Assembly: GCA_044221555.1 (NCBI GenBank)
Contig: JBGAOY010000018.1
Coordinates: forward strand, 23,697 to 87,696
DNA: 64,000 nucleotides
DNA from: JAEUJM01 sp044221555
Lineage (GTDB): Bacteria; Actinomycetota; Acidimicrobiia; Acidimicrobiales; DATDAH01
Direction: 5' to 3'
The notes beneath the pieces were generated by a model. That model saw only the letters and a list, made by a program, of their open reading frames with translations, ran no database searches and was not told where the DNA came from. Below, piece after piece: positions 40,008-48,972 of this stretch (position 1 is its first letter; every line of letters starts with the position of its first letter). A program made the translations under genes and the position numbers.

Positions 40008-42284
40008 GTGGCCGACCTCGCACCGGTGCGCCGCCGGATCCGGGTGACCGGCACCGTGCAGGGGGTGGGCTTCCGCCCCTTCGTCCACCGTCACGCCACC
40101 CGCCTCGGCCTGCGGGGTTGGGTGCGCAACGATCCCGACGGCGTGCTCATCGAGGTGGAGGGCGACCCCGATGCCCTCGACGAGCTCTGCCGCCTGCTCA
40201 CCGACGATCCGCCGCCGTTGGCCCGGGTCGGCGCCGTCACCAGCGAGGCGATCCCGGCCGAGGGTGCCGAGGCGTTCGCCATCGCGCCCAGCGCGGTGGG
40301 TGGGCCGCCGACCGCGCCGGTCGGCGTCGACACGGCCACGTGCGCGGCGTGCCTGGCCGAGGTCGACGACCCCGCCGACCGGCGCCACCGCTACCCGTTC
40401 ACCAACTGCACCGACTGCGGGCCCCGCTACACGATCGTGCGGTCGGTGCCCTACGACCGGGCGGGCACGACGATGGCGGGGTTCACCATGTGCCCCGAGT
40501 GCCGGGCGGAGTACGACGATCCTGGCGGCCGCCGCTTCCACGCCCAGCCCAACGCCTGTCCCCGCTGCGGGCCTCGTCTCCGCTGGCAACCGACCGGCGG
40601 GGCGCTCCGCCACCAGCCGCCGGCCACGGGGGAGCGGGCGCTCGACGCCGCCGCGGCCGCGCTGCGGGCCGGCAGGATCGTGGCGGTCAAGGGAATCGGT
40701 GGCTTCCACCTGGCCGTGGACGCGACGTCGCAGCACGCGGTCGGGGAGCTGCGCCGGCGGAAGGCCCGCGACGACAAGCCCTTCGCGGTGATGGTGGCCG
40801 ACCTCGACGCCGCCCGGGCCCTGTGCGCCCTCACCGATGCGGCGGTGGCGACGCTGACCGCGCCCGCCCGCCCGATCGTCGTGGCGCCCCGACAGCCCGA
40901 CGCTCCGGTGGCGGCCGCGGTGGCCCCCGGCTCGCCCGATCTCGGCGTGCTGCTCCCGTACACCCCGCTGCACCACCTGCTCCTGCAGGAGGTGGGCGTC
41001 GCGCTGGTGATGACCAGCGGCAACGTGAGCGACGAGCCCATCGCCCACGACGACGCCGACGCCGCCGAGCGGCTCGGGCCGCTGGTCGACGGCATCCTGG
41101 GCCACGATCGCGGCATCCACATCCGCGGCGACGACTCGATCGTCCGGGCCACCGCCGGCGGTGGCACCCAGGTCCTGCGCCGCTCGCGCGGCCTGGCGCC
41201 CCAGCCCGTCACCCTGCCGGTGCCCGCGTCGCGGCCCGTCCTGGCGGTGGGGGCCGAGTTGAAGAGCACCGTGGCGGTCACCCTCGGCGCCGAGGTGGTG
41301 GCCAGCCATCACCTCGGCGACCTGGAGCACCTGGCTACCTACCGATCGTTCCTGCAGGCGATCGAGCACCTGTGCGCTCTCTACGCGGTGGTCCCCGAGG
41401 TGGTCGCCCACGACCTGCACCCCGAGTACCTGTCCACCAAGCTGGCGACCGACCTCGATCTGGCCACCATCGGTGTGCAGCACCACCACGCCCACGTGGC
41501 GGCGTGCCTCACCGAGCACGGCCGGTCGGGACCGGTGCTGGGCCTGGCCTTCGACGGGCTGGGCTACGGCCCCGACGGCACCCTGTGGGGCGGCGAGCTG
41601 CTCGTGGCCGACCTGTGGGGCTTCGAGCGTGTCGGCCACCTCGCGCCAGTCACCATGCCCGGGGGCACGTCGGCCGTGCGCGAGCCGTGGCGCATGGGCG
41701 TGTCGTGGTCCCACGCGGCGGGGGTGCCGCACCCGTTCACCGACGATCGCGCCGGCGCGGTGGGAGATCTCGTCGCCCGCAGGCAGGGGCCCTTCACGAC
41801 GAGCATGGGGCGCCTCTTCGACGCGGTGGCCGCGCTGCTGGGTGGCCGGCCGGCCGTCACCTACGAGGGCCAGGCCGCCATCGAGCTGGAGGGGCTGGCG
41901 CGGACGGTGCCCCGGGCGGCCGCGCCGCAGTGGGCCGTCGAGCTGGGTCGCCACGACGACGGGATGATCGTGATCGACCCCGCGCCGCTGGTGGCCACCC
42001 TCGTCACCGAGCGGGGGCGGGGAGCCGACCCGGCGCTGCTGGCCGCGGGCTTCCACGAGTCGATCGGGCGGGCGGCCGCCGCCGCGGGCATCGCGGCGGC
42101 GCGCGATCGGGGCCTGAGTACCGTCGTCCTCACCGGCGGCGTGTTCCAGAACGTGCGGCTCACCGAGGTGGTGGAGGAGGCGCTGAGCGGCGCCGGGCTG
42201 GAGGTGCTGACCCACCACGTGGTGCCGCCCAACGACGGTGGGATCAGCATCGGCCAGGCTGCGGTGGCGGCCGCTCGCGCCTGA
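40008..42284 (+). CDS. hypF: carbamoyltransferase HypF
   Basis: GTG 40008 gives 758 residues, normal length. Domains in order: acylphosphatase (VTGTVQGVGFRPFVHRHA, about 8-98), two zinc fingers (CAACLAEV, CTDCGPRY, CPECRAEY, CPRCGPRL, about 108-190), YrdC-like (IVAVKGIGGFHLAVDAT and on, about 205-390) and Kae1-like (HHHAHVAACLTEHG near 491, LAFDGLGYGPDGTLWGGEL). HypF uses carbamoyl phosphate and ATP to carbamoylate the HypE C-terminal cysteine. All metal-binding cysteines and histidines seen in the family appear present. Confidence 0.97.
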   Translation: MADLAPVRRRIRVTGTVQGVGFRPFVHRHATRLGLRGWVRNDPDGVLIEVEGDPDALDELCRLLTDDPPPLARVGAVTSEAIPAEGAEAFAIAPSAVGGPPTAPVGVDTATCAACLAEVDDPADRRHRYPFTNCTDCGPRYTIVRSVPYDRAGTTMAGFTMCPECRAEYDDPGGRRFHAQPNACPRCGPRLRWQPTGGALRHQPPATGERALDAAAAALRAGRIVAVKGIGGFHLAVDATSQHAVGELRRRKARDDKPFAVMVADLDAARALCALTDAAVATLTAPARPIVVAPRQPDAPVAAAVAPGSPDLGVLLPYTPLHHLLLQEVGVALVMTSGNVSDEPIAHDDADAAERLGPLVDGILGHDRGIHIRGDDSIVRATAGGGTQVLRRSRGLAPQPVTLPVPASRPVLAVGAELKSTVAVTLGAEVVASHHLGDLEHLATYRSFLQAIEHLCALYAVVPEVVAHDLHPEYLSTKLATDLDLATIGVQHHHAHVAACLTEHGRSGPVLGLAFDGLGYGPDGTLWGGELLVADLWGFERVGHLAPVTMPGGTSAVREPWRMGVSWSHAAGVPHPFTDDRAGAVGDLVARRQGPFTTSMGRLFDAVAALLGGRPAVTYEGQAAIELEGLARTVPRAAAPQWAVELGRHDDGMIVIDPAPLVATLVTERGRGADPALLAAGFHESIGRAAAAAGIAAARDRGLSTVVLTGGVFQNVRLTEVVEEALSGAGLEVLTHHVVPPNDGGISIGQAAVAAARA

Positions 42285-42359
42285 CCGCCGGCGAGGTCGC
42301 CCCGACGAGGCCGCGTGTGATGACCTTGAGCTGCGGCCCCGTCCGCAGAGGAGACCCGC

Positions 42360-42629
42360 ATGTGCCTCGGCATCCCTGGACAGATCGTCGAACTGGTGGC
42401 CGGCGACGACCAACTGGCCCGCGTCGACGTCACCGGTGTCCGGCGCCTGGTCAGCATCGCCCTGCTGGAGGACCAAGCCCTGGAACCGGGTGAGTGGGTG
42501 CTCGTCCACGTGGGGTTCGCCATGTCGAAGATCGACGAGGCCGAGGCCGAGGCGGCCCTGGCCTCGCTGAAGCTGATGGGCCCGGGCCTCGACGACGAGC
42601 TCGAGGCGTTGCGGGGGAACACGCCGTGA
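42360..42629 (+). CDS. hypC: hydrogenase assembly chaperone HypC
   Basis: 89 residues from ATG 42360 with AGAGGAGA upstream. HypC carries the Fe(CN)2CO unit with HypD and hands it to the large-subunit precursor; the essential Cys2 follows Met1 (MCLGIPGQIVEL), and the OB-like barrel segment WVLVHVGFAMSKIDEAEA is typical. Its stop overlaps hypD. A 75-bp gap separates it from hypF, the only break in the maturation operon. Confidence 0.97.
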   Translation: MCLGIPGQIVELVAGDDQLARVDVTGVRRLVSIALLEDQALEPGEWVLVHVGFAMSKIDEAEAEAALASLKLMGPGLDDELEALRGNTP

Positions 42630-43759
42630 GGTTCGTGGACGAGTACCGGGACCCGGTAGCGGCCCGCCGCGTCCTGAGCGCCATCGGCGAGCGGGTCGAC
42701 CCCGAGCGCCACTACAAGTTCATGGAGGTGTGCGGCGGCCACACCCACACCATCTACCGCCACGGCATCGAGCACGTGCTCCCCCAGAACGTCGAGTTGG
42801 TGCACGGCCCGGGCTGCCCGGTGTGCGTCATCCCGATGGGCCGCATCGACGACGCCATCGCGGTGGCGGAGACGCCGGGCGTCCTCTTCACCAGCTTCGG
42901 CGACATGATGCGGGTGCCGGGGAGCAACGGCACCCTGCTCCAGGCGAAGGCGCGGGGTGCCGACGTCCGCGTCGTCTACTCGCCACTCGACGCCCTGCAG
43001 GTGGCGGTCGACAACCCCGATCGCGAGGTGGTGTTCTTCGCGGTGGGCTTCGAGACCACCGCGCCCTCGACCGCCGTCACCCTCCTGAAGGCCCGGGCGC
43101 ACGCCGTCGCGAACTTCAGCGTGTTCTCCAACCACGTCACGATCGTGCCGCCCATCAAGGCCATCCTCGACTCGCCCGACCTGCGCCTCGACGGCCTGCT
43201 CGGCCCCGGTCACGTGTCGACTGTGGTGGGCACCCGCCCCTACCGGTTCGTCAGCGCCGACCACGGGCTCCCGCTGGTCGTCGCCGGGTTCGAGCCGCTC
43301 GACATCCTCCAGGCCATCGCCATGCTGCTGGCCCAGCTGGACGAGGGCCGGTGCGAGGTGGAGAACCAGTACACCCGCATCGTCCGCGAGGAGGGCAACC
43401 CGCGGGCCCTGCGCGTCCTCGCCGAGGTGTTCGAGCTGCGGCCCCACTTCGAGTGGCGGGGCCTGGGCTTCATCGCCCAGAGCGCACTGAGGCTCCGCGA
43501 CGAGTTCGCCCCGTGGGACGCCGAGCGCCGCTACGACGTGCCCGGTGTGCGGGTGGCCGACCCCAAGGCCTGCCAGTGCGGCGAGGTGCTGAAGGGCGTG
43601 ATCAAGCCGTGGGAGTGCAAGGTGTTCGGCACCGCCTGCACGCCGGAGACGCCCATCGGCACGTGCATGGTGTCGTCGGAGGGGGCGTGTGCGGCGTACT
43701 ACAACTTCGGTCGCCTCCACCGTGAGGCGGCGGTCACGCTCGGTCGGGCGTCGGCCTGA
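42626..43759 (+). CDS. hypD: hydrogenase formation protein HypD
   Basis: GTG 42626 overlaps the hypC stop (GTGA); 377 residues. The invariant segments are EVCGGHTHTIYRHG near 34-46 with the iron-coordinating Cys, VHGPGCPVCVIP near 63-74, FAVGFETTAPSTA near 137, and the C-terminal [4Fe-4S]-binding region KACQCGEVLKG, WECKVFGTACTPETPIGTCMVSSEGAC. HypD is the scaffold where cyanide and CO are added to iron. All expected cysteines are visible. Confidence 0.97.
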   Translation: MRFVDEYRDPVAARRVLSAIGERVDPERHYKFMEVCGGHTHTIYRHGIEHVLPQNVELVHGPGCPVCVIPMGRIDDAIAVAETPGVLFTSFGDMMRVPGSNGTLLQAKARGADVRVVYSPLDALQVAVDNPDREVVFFAVGFETTAPSTAVTLLKARAHAVANFSVFSNHVTIVPPIKAILDSPDLRLDGLLGPGHVSTVVGTRPYRFVSADHGLPLVVAGFEPLDILQAIAMLLAQLDEGRCEVENQYTRIVREEGNPRALRVLAEVFELRPHFEWRGLGFIAQSALRLRDEFAPWDAERRYDVPGVRVADPKACQCGEVLKGVIKPWECKVFGTACTPETPIGTCMVSSEGACAAYYNFGRLHREAAVTLGRASA

Positions 43760-43762
43760 GCG

Positions 43763-44125
43763 GTGCACGAGCTGTCGATCGCCCAGGCGATCCTCCACAC
43801 GGTGGAGCAACGGGCCGGGGGCCGGTCCGTGCGCCGGGTGGACGTGCGCATCGGGCACCTCCGCCAGGTCGTGCCCGACTCGCTGGCCTTCGCGTGGGAG
43901 ATGGTCACCACCGACTCGCCCCACGAGGGCTGCCTGCTCGAGATCGAGCACGTGCCCGCGGTGGTGCGGTGCCGGGCCTGCGCGGCCGACACCACGCTCG
44001 ACTGGCCCATCCTCGTGTGCGGGGCGTGCGAGGGCCACGACGTGGAGCTGGTGAGCGGCGAGGAGTTCCAGCTGGTCTCGCTGGACGTGGAGGAACCGGC
44101 CGACGTGGTGGAGGAGGTGCGCTGA
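43763..44125 (+). CDS. hypA: hydrogenase nickel incorporation protein HypA
   Basis: 120 residues from GTG 43763, three bases after the hypD stop. The N-terminal Met-His-Glu (MHELSIAQAI) supplies the Ni ligand His2, and two CxxC pairs (CRAC, CGAC) form the zinc site. HypA delivers Ni to the hydrogenase large subunit together with HypB. Its stop shares one base with the hypB start (TGATG). Confidence 0.96.
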   Translation: MHELSIAQAILHTVEQRAGGRSVRRVDVRIGHLRQVVPDSLAFAWEMVTTDSPHEGCLLEIEHVPAVVRCRACAADTTLDWPILVCGACEGHDVELVSGEEFQLVSLDVEEPADVVEEVR

Positions 44126-44925
44126 TGGGCCGCTTCCACCGCCACACCGACGGCGCCGGCCACACCTACACCCACGAGCACGAGCACGACCACCCGCACG
44201 AGCACGAGCACGACCAGGGCTCCCGCGACGTGGGCGACCACAGTGGCTACACCGAGACCGGCACGGCCAGGGTGTCGGTGCTCGAGTCGCTGCTGTCGGA
44301 GAACGACCGGGTGGCCGACGCCAACCGCACCGACCTCCGCGGCCACGGGGTGCGAGCGGTGAACCTGATGTCGTCGCCCGGCGCGGGCAAGACCCTGCTG
44401 CTCACCCGCACCCTGGCGGCGCTGGGCGACGAGTTGGCGGTGGGGGTCCTCGAGGGCGACATCGCCACCAGCCTCGACGCCGACCGGCTGGAGGGCCTCG
44501 GGGCGGCGGTGGCACTGGTGAACACGAGCGCCGGCTTCGGCGGCGAGTGCCACCTCGACGCGGTGATGGTCCGTGCCGGCCTCGGGCGCCTGCCCCTCGA
44601 CACCATCGATCTGTTGCTCATCGAGAACGTGGGCAACCTGGTGTGCCCGGCGGAGTTCGACGTGGGCGAGCACGCCAAGGCGATGGTGTACTCGGTCACC
44701 GAGGGGGAGGAGAAGCCCCTGAAGTACCCGGTGATGTTCCGCGCCGCCGACGTGGTGGTGGTCAACAAGGTCGACCTGTTGCCCCACCTGGAGTTCGACC
44801 TCGACCTGTTCCTCGCCAACCTGGCCGACGTCAACCCCGGCGCCCACGTCATCCTCGCCAGCGCCAAGACCGGCAACGGCATCGACGAGTGGTGCGCCTG
44901 GTTGCGCGCCGTGGCGCAGGCCTAG
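44125..44925 (+). CDS. hypB: hydrogenase nickel incorporation GTPase HypB
   Basis: 266 residues from ATG 44125. A His-rich metal-storing N-terminus (HRHTDGAGHTYTHEHEHDH and on, residues 5-31) precedes the SIMIBI GTPase domain: P-loop SSPGAGKT near 83, LEGDIATSLDADRL, GGECHLDA with the Ni/Zn Cys-His, LIENVGNLVCPAEFD, and NKVD as the guanine motif. It is the energy-driven Ni insertase partner of HypA and the last gene of the operon. Two UUCG-loop hairpins at 45031-45052 follow. Confidence 0.97.
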   Translation: MGRFHRHTDGAGHTYTHEHEHDHPHEHEHDQGSRDVGDHSGYTETGTARVSVLESLLSENDRVADANRTDLRGHGVRAVNLMSSPGAGKTLLLTRTLAALGDELAVGVLEGDIATSLDADRLEGLGAAVALVNTSAGFGGECHLDAVMVRAGLGRLPLDTIDLLLIENVGNLVCPAEFDVGEHAKAMVYSVTEGEEKPLKYPVMFRAADVVVVNKVDLLPHLEFDLDLFLANLADVNPGAHVILASAKTGNGIDEWCAWLRAVAQA

Positions 44926-45030
44926 CGCCACGGCCCGGCGCCGCCGCCGGTGGCAATCGGAGGCGAGCGTGGCCTCTCGGCGCATCCGGTGGTCAGGTTC
45001 ACCGCGGCGATGGCCGAAGATCCTGGGGGG

Positions 45031-45052
45031 CGGCTTCGGCCGCTTCGGCGGC
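45031..45052 (+). terminator. overlapping UUCG tetraloop hairpins after the hyp operon
   Basis: CGGC-TTCG-GCCG (45031-45042) and GCCGC-TTCG-GCGGC (45039-45052) are alternative, very stable hairpins 105-127 bp after hypB. There is no T-run, so intrinsic termination would be of the U-less type. They end directly before the next promoter. Confidence 0.4.
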
Positions 45053-45080
45053 GTGACATCGGGATCGGACGCGTTAGCGT
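45053..45080 (+). promoter_or_regulatory. predicted promoter of the large secreted protein gene
   Basis: GTGACA (45053-45058), 16-nt spacer, TAGCGT (45075-45080). A start near 45087 would give a leader of about 20 nt carrying the ribosome site GGGGAGG at 45095-45101, seven bases from ATG 45108. Confidence 0.45.
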
Positions 45081-45107
45081 CGTCCCGGCGGTGCGGGGAG
45101 GTGCGGG

Positions 45108-48100
45108 ATGCGGGACAGCGGCGGTTCCGGGCGGCGGCCGAGGAGGGCGGTGTCGCCCGTTGCGCTCGCCGCGGCCCTCGCCGTCGCGTCTCTGGCGGTG
45201 CCCGGACCGGTTGCCGCCGCCCCACCCCCGACCGCACCCGTGCCCGACTGCACCCAGGTGATCACCGACCTCGTCGGGGGAGTCGGGGCGGACGCCGGTT
45301 GTGACGCCGCCGCGCCGCGGCCCGGGCCCGCCGCGCCGGTGACGGCCGGCGCCGTTGCCCAGGCACCCGGTGCCGGTGCCCCGGCACCCGCCGACGAGGC
45401 CGCCGCGCAGGCGGCGGCCGCCCCCGGGGCCGTGTCGGGCCGGGTGACCGAGGATGGTTCCGGCGAGCCGGTGGCGGGAGCACTGGTGGTGGCGGTCTCG
45501 GCCGCGGGGGTGTTCACGAGGGGCACCGTGGCGGACGGGACGGGGCACTACACGCTGTGGTTGCCGGCGGGCAGCTACCGGATCGAGTTCGTCGACCCGT
45601 CCGGCCGGCACCGCAGCGAGTGGTTCGACGATCGTTCGGTCGACGATCTGGCCCACGCCGTCGCCCTGGCCGTCGATGCCGCGGCGCCGCTGACCGCCGA
45701 TGCCGCCCTGGCGCCGACCGGCCCGAGTGGGTCGATCGGGGGCCGGGTGACGGAGTCGGGCACCGGGACGCCGGTGGGAGGTGCCTGGGTGATCGCGGTC
45801 CGGGCCCGCGACGGGGCCATCGTCGGCGGTGTGGCGACCGCGGCCGACGGCACCTATGTGGTGGACGGCCTCGACGCCGGGGACTACCGCCTCGCGGCCA
45901 TCGACCCGAGCCTGCGCCACACCTACGACCTGTTCTTCGACGACAGGGCCGACTTCTTCAGCGGTGACAACATCGCGGTCTCGGCGGGGACGACCACCGT
46001 GGTCGACCCGGATCTGGATGCGGCGACGCCATCGGCGGGCAACGCCACCATCACCGGGACCGTCACCGACGCGGGGTCCGGCGACGCCGTGGCGGGGGCG
46101 TGGGTGGCTGCGGTCGACGCCAACACGGGCAGGTTCAGCGGCGCCGCGACCGCCGACACCGACGGTCGCTTCCGCCTCACGGTGCCGGCCGGTTCGTGCA
46201 AGGTCGAGTTCCTCGACCGCACGGGCGGGCATCGCGGCGAGTGGTTCGACGATGCCGCCCTCGGTGACTTCGGTGCCGCCAGGCCCGTCGCGGTGGGCCC
46301 GACCGGCACCGCGACGGTCGACGAGGATCTGGCCCCGCTCTCCGGCGCGATCGCGGGAAGCGTCACCGAGAATGGGTCGGTCGTGCCCGTCGGCGGCGCC
46401 TGGGTGATCGCGTTGCGGGCGTCCGACGCGGCGCCGGCGGGCCTGGCCGTCGCCGATGCCGCGGGCACCTTCCGGATCGGGGGCCTGGCGGCGGGCGTGT
46501 ACCGGGTGGCGGTCGTCGATCCCTCCGGGACCCATGACCCGGAGCTCTTCTACCGCGACCGGGTCACCTTCGCGGCGGGGGACGCGGTCGCCGTCGTGGC
46601 CGGAGTCACCACCCCCCTCGCGCCGGATCTCCGCTCGCTGGCGCCCACCGTGCCGCTCTTCACCGCGACGGTCAGCGACACCAACCTGATCACGCTCACC
46701 TGGCGGACCGAGGGTGGCGACGCCAGCAACCTGGCTTACCTCTACGACGACACCGATCCGGCCAACCCGGCCACGGGGTTCCGCGCCCAGAACGGCACCA
46801 CCTCGTTCCGCGTGTCGTCCGCAGGGGTGCGTCGCTTCCGGCTCGCGGTCAACAGCGCGGCCGGGGCGCGTGTCGTGGTGCCCGCGTCGGTCACGGTGCC
46901 GCCGCTGCCGCCACCCGTCATCACGAGCACGACCCCGGCCCTCGTCGACGAGCTCGCCAAGCAGGACGTGACCATCACCTGGCGGCACGGCACGGGCGGC
47001 TTCGCCCGGATCACGCGACCGAACGGCACCACGGTCGATGTCGCCGGCACCGTGTCGGGCTCGACGGTCACCGGGTCGTACCTGGTGACCGCGGCGAGCC
47101 AGGCGCGGGGCTCGAACGTCTACCGGGTCGCGTTCTGCAAGCCCACGTCCGACCCCAACGTGCCGCTGTGCTCGGACGGCGCGCGCGCCGAGGTGCGGGT
47201 CGGGCCGCAACGCTTCACCGGCGGCTATCGCCGTTTCGTGACCCCGGGCCAGACCGTGACGCTGGGTTGGACGGGGAGCGGCAACGGTCGTTTCTTCAAC
47301 GTGTCGTCCCCCCGGCTCGGCCTGAGCACGTGGTCGGGCGGCTCGAGCCTTCCGGTCACCCTGCCGGCCGATGCGAGCGGCGTCTACGACCTGACGCTCA
47401 CCACCTGCGCCACGCTCGCCAGTGGCACGGTGTGCGCGAACCGTGATGATGTCACCACGCCGTCGGCGGGCACCGTGGCCTGGGTGGCACCGGTGGGCAC
47501 CGCTGTCGCTGCGGGTGCCGAGGTGGCACGGGTGACGACCGCCACCGCCACGGTATCGCTCACGGCGCCCCGGGCCGGCAGCGTGTCGCTGGTGCTGGCG
47601 GCGGCCGGCACCGCGGTGGCGGCAGGAGCGCCCGTGGTCGCCGTCGTCGTGCCCGATGACGTCGACCACCAGCAGCTGGTGGTGAGCAGTCGGCCCTGGA
47701 CCACGCGCAGCATCCTCGCCGACTTCGACTCGGGCGCCGGCGACCGCGTGCCCGTGTGGAGCCATCGCGAGGCGGGCATCCCCCTGGACCTGGCCTTCTC
47801 ACCCGATGGCGGCCTGTGGTCGGTGGGCGAGTTCGGTGGGGCGCTGGCGGGATGGACCGACTCGGGCCTCGAAACCTACGAGGTGCCGTTGCGGACCACG
47901 CTCGACAGCAACTTCCGCCTCATCCCCGTCAACCCGTTCAGCTCCCGGGGCCACCCGTCGGCCTGGAGGTACTCCACCCTGGTCGAGCGGGTCATCACCG
48001 CCGACGGCAAGGTGTGGTTCACCCAGGGAGGCGAGCTCTTCGGGCCGGCGACCGGCAACCACAGCCGGATCCTGAGCTTCGACCCGTCGGCGGTCGACCT

Positions 48101-48938
48101 GCCCTCCACCGACACGGATGACCGCTACTGCGCGGTGAACGTCCCCAACGACGGGGCCGAGGTGACGGGCCTGGCCTACGACGGTCAGCGCATCTGGTTC
48201 ACCGAGGAAGGTGTGAACCGCCCGACGTCGGTCGACTCGTTCGATCCCGACGAGCTCCCCTGCGACAACCTCCTCGATTACAGCGACCCGGTCGCGCTGG
48301 CCAACGCCGTGCACCACTACTGCACCCACCCCGGCGAGGAGGGATGCATCCGCCGCATCGAGCTGCCGGGCGCCCTCGGCGCGGCCATGCTCACCTTCGA
48401 CCCCAGCGACAACGCCATCTGGATCACCGAGTTCTACGGCGCCGCCCTCGACCGGGTCGACGTCGTCACCGGCGCGACGCAGCGGTGGGCCGAGCCGCCA
48501 CCGGACCGCCCCTACGGCATCGGCTCGTTGTTCGGCGGGGCACCGTGGCAGATCCGCGCCGACGCCGACTACGTGTACCTCATCGACTGGGGCGACCTGG
48601 ACCTGGTCCGGTTCCACAAGGACACCGGAGTGTTCGACGAGTTGCCCCTCCCCATGGCCACGACCGGGCTCGGCGGCCACTCGATCGAGTTGGTCGGCAC
48701 GAAGCTGTGGTTCACCGTGTTCGGCCTCGAGAGCACCGACGCCGCCACCATCGGCTACGTCGACACGGCCGATTGGGGCCCCGGCGTGGTCTACACCGGC
48801 CTCTCGGCCCTGGTCGACAGCAACCGGGCCGGCATCGGGCCCGCCGCCCCCGCCGGCATCGCAGTGAGCCCCACGGGCACCGTCGCGTTCGCCGACTACT
48901 GGCGTCGCCAGCTGGTGCTGCTCCGACCGAAGCCCTGA
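45108..48938 (+). CDS. large secreted protein: four carboxypeptidase-regulatory-like repeats, lipoyl-like hammerhead, beta-propeller
   Basis: 1276 residues with a signal peptide (RRAVSPVALAAALAVASLAVPGPVAA). Residues about 106-511 are four repeats of about 102 residues opening SGRVTEDGSGEPVAGA, GGRVTESGTGTPVGGA, TGTVTDAGSGDAVAGA and AGSVTENGSVVPVGGA; units 1 and 3 share EWFDD, units 2 and 4 share LFFDDRADF/LFYRDRVTF, so a two-unit block was duplicated. Two beta-sandwich regions follow, then about 783-848 resembles a biotin/lipoyl hammerhead (APVGTAVAAGAEVA, AAAGTAVAAGAPVVAV) lacking a lysine to modify. The C-terminal about 425 residues look like an NHL/virginiamycin-B-lyase-type propeller (IWFTEEG, IWITEFYG, AFADYWRRQLVLL). 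Function unknown; a surface-binding protein is likely. Confidence 0.8.
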   Translation: MRDSGGSGRRPRRAVSPVALAAALAVASLAVPGPVAAAPPPTAPVPDCTQVITDLVGGVGADAGCDAAAPRPGPAAPVTAGAVAQAPGAGAPAPADEAAAQAAAAPGAVSGRVTEDGSGEPVAGALVVAVSAAGVFTRGTVADGTGHYTLWLPAGSYRIEFVDPSGRHRSEWFDDRSVDDLAHAVALAVDAAAPLTADAALAPTGPSGSIGGRVTESGTGTPVGGAWVIAVRARDGAIVGGVATAADGTYVVDGLDAGDYRLAAIDPSLRHTYDLFFDDRADFFSGDNIAVSAGTTTVVDPDLDAATPSAGNATITGTVTDAGSGDAVAGAWVAAVDANTGRFSGAATADTDGRFRLTVPAGSCKVEFLDRTGGHRGEWFDDAALGDFGAARPVAVGPTGTATVDEDLAPLSGAIAGSVTENGSVVPVGGAWVIALRASDAAPAGLAVADAAGTFRIGGLAAGVYRVAVVDPSGTHDPELFYRDRVTFAAGDAVAVVAGVTTPLAPDLRSLAPTVPLFTATVSDTNLITLTWRTEGGDASNLAYLYDDTDPANPATGFRAQNGTTSFRVSSAGVRRFRLAVNSAAGARVVVPASVTVPPLPPPVITSTTPALVDELAKQDVTITWRHGTGGFARITRPNGTTVDVAGTVSGSTVTGSYLVTAASQARGSNVYRVAFCKPTSDPNVPLCSDGARAEVRVGPQRFTGGYRRFVTPGQTVTLGWTGSGNGRFFNVSSPRLGLSTWSGGSSLPVTLPADASGVYDLTLTTCATLASGTVCANRDDVTTPSAGTVAWVAPVGTAVAAGAEVARVTTATATVSLTAPRAGSVSLVLAAAGTAVAAGAPVVAVVVPDDVDHQQLVVSSRPWTTRSILADFDSGAGDRVPVWSHREAGIPLDLAFSPDGGLWSVGEFGGALAGWTDSGLETYEVPLRTTLDSNFRLIPVNPFSSRGHPSAWRYSTLVERVITADGKVWFTQGGELFGPATGNHSRILSFDPSAVDLPSTDTDDRYCAVNVPNDGAEVTGLAYDGQRIWFTEEGVNRPTSVDSFDPDELPCDNLLDYSDPVALANAVHHYCTHPGEEGCIRRIELPGALGAAMLTFDPSDNAIWITEFYGAALDRVDVVTGATQRWAEPPPDRPYGIGSLFGGAPWQIRADADYVYLIDWGDLDLVRFHKDTGVFDELPLPMATTGLGGHSIELVGTKLWFTVFGLESTDAATIGYVDTADWGPGVVYTGLSALVDSNRAGIGPAAPAGIAVSPTGTVAFADYWRRQLVLLRPKP

Positions 48939-48972
48939 CCAGGACCCTGGCGATCCCAGTGTGGAGCCGTGC

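Noticed and set aside
48939..48950. CCAGG-AC-CCTGG hairpin between the convergent secreted-protein and ETF genes as a terminator
   Set aside because: Stem of five with a two-base loop and no T-run; too weak to annotate.
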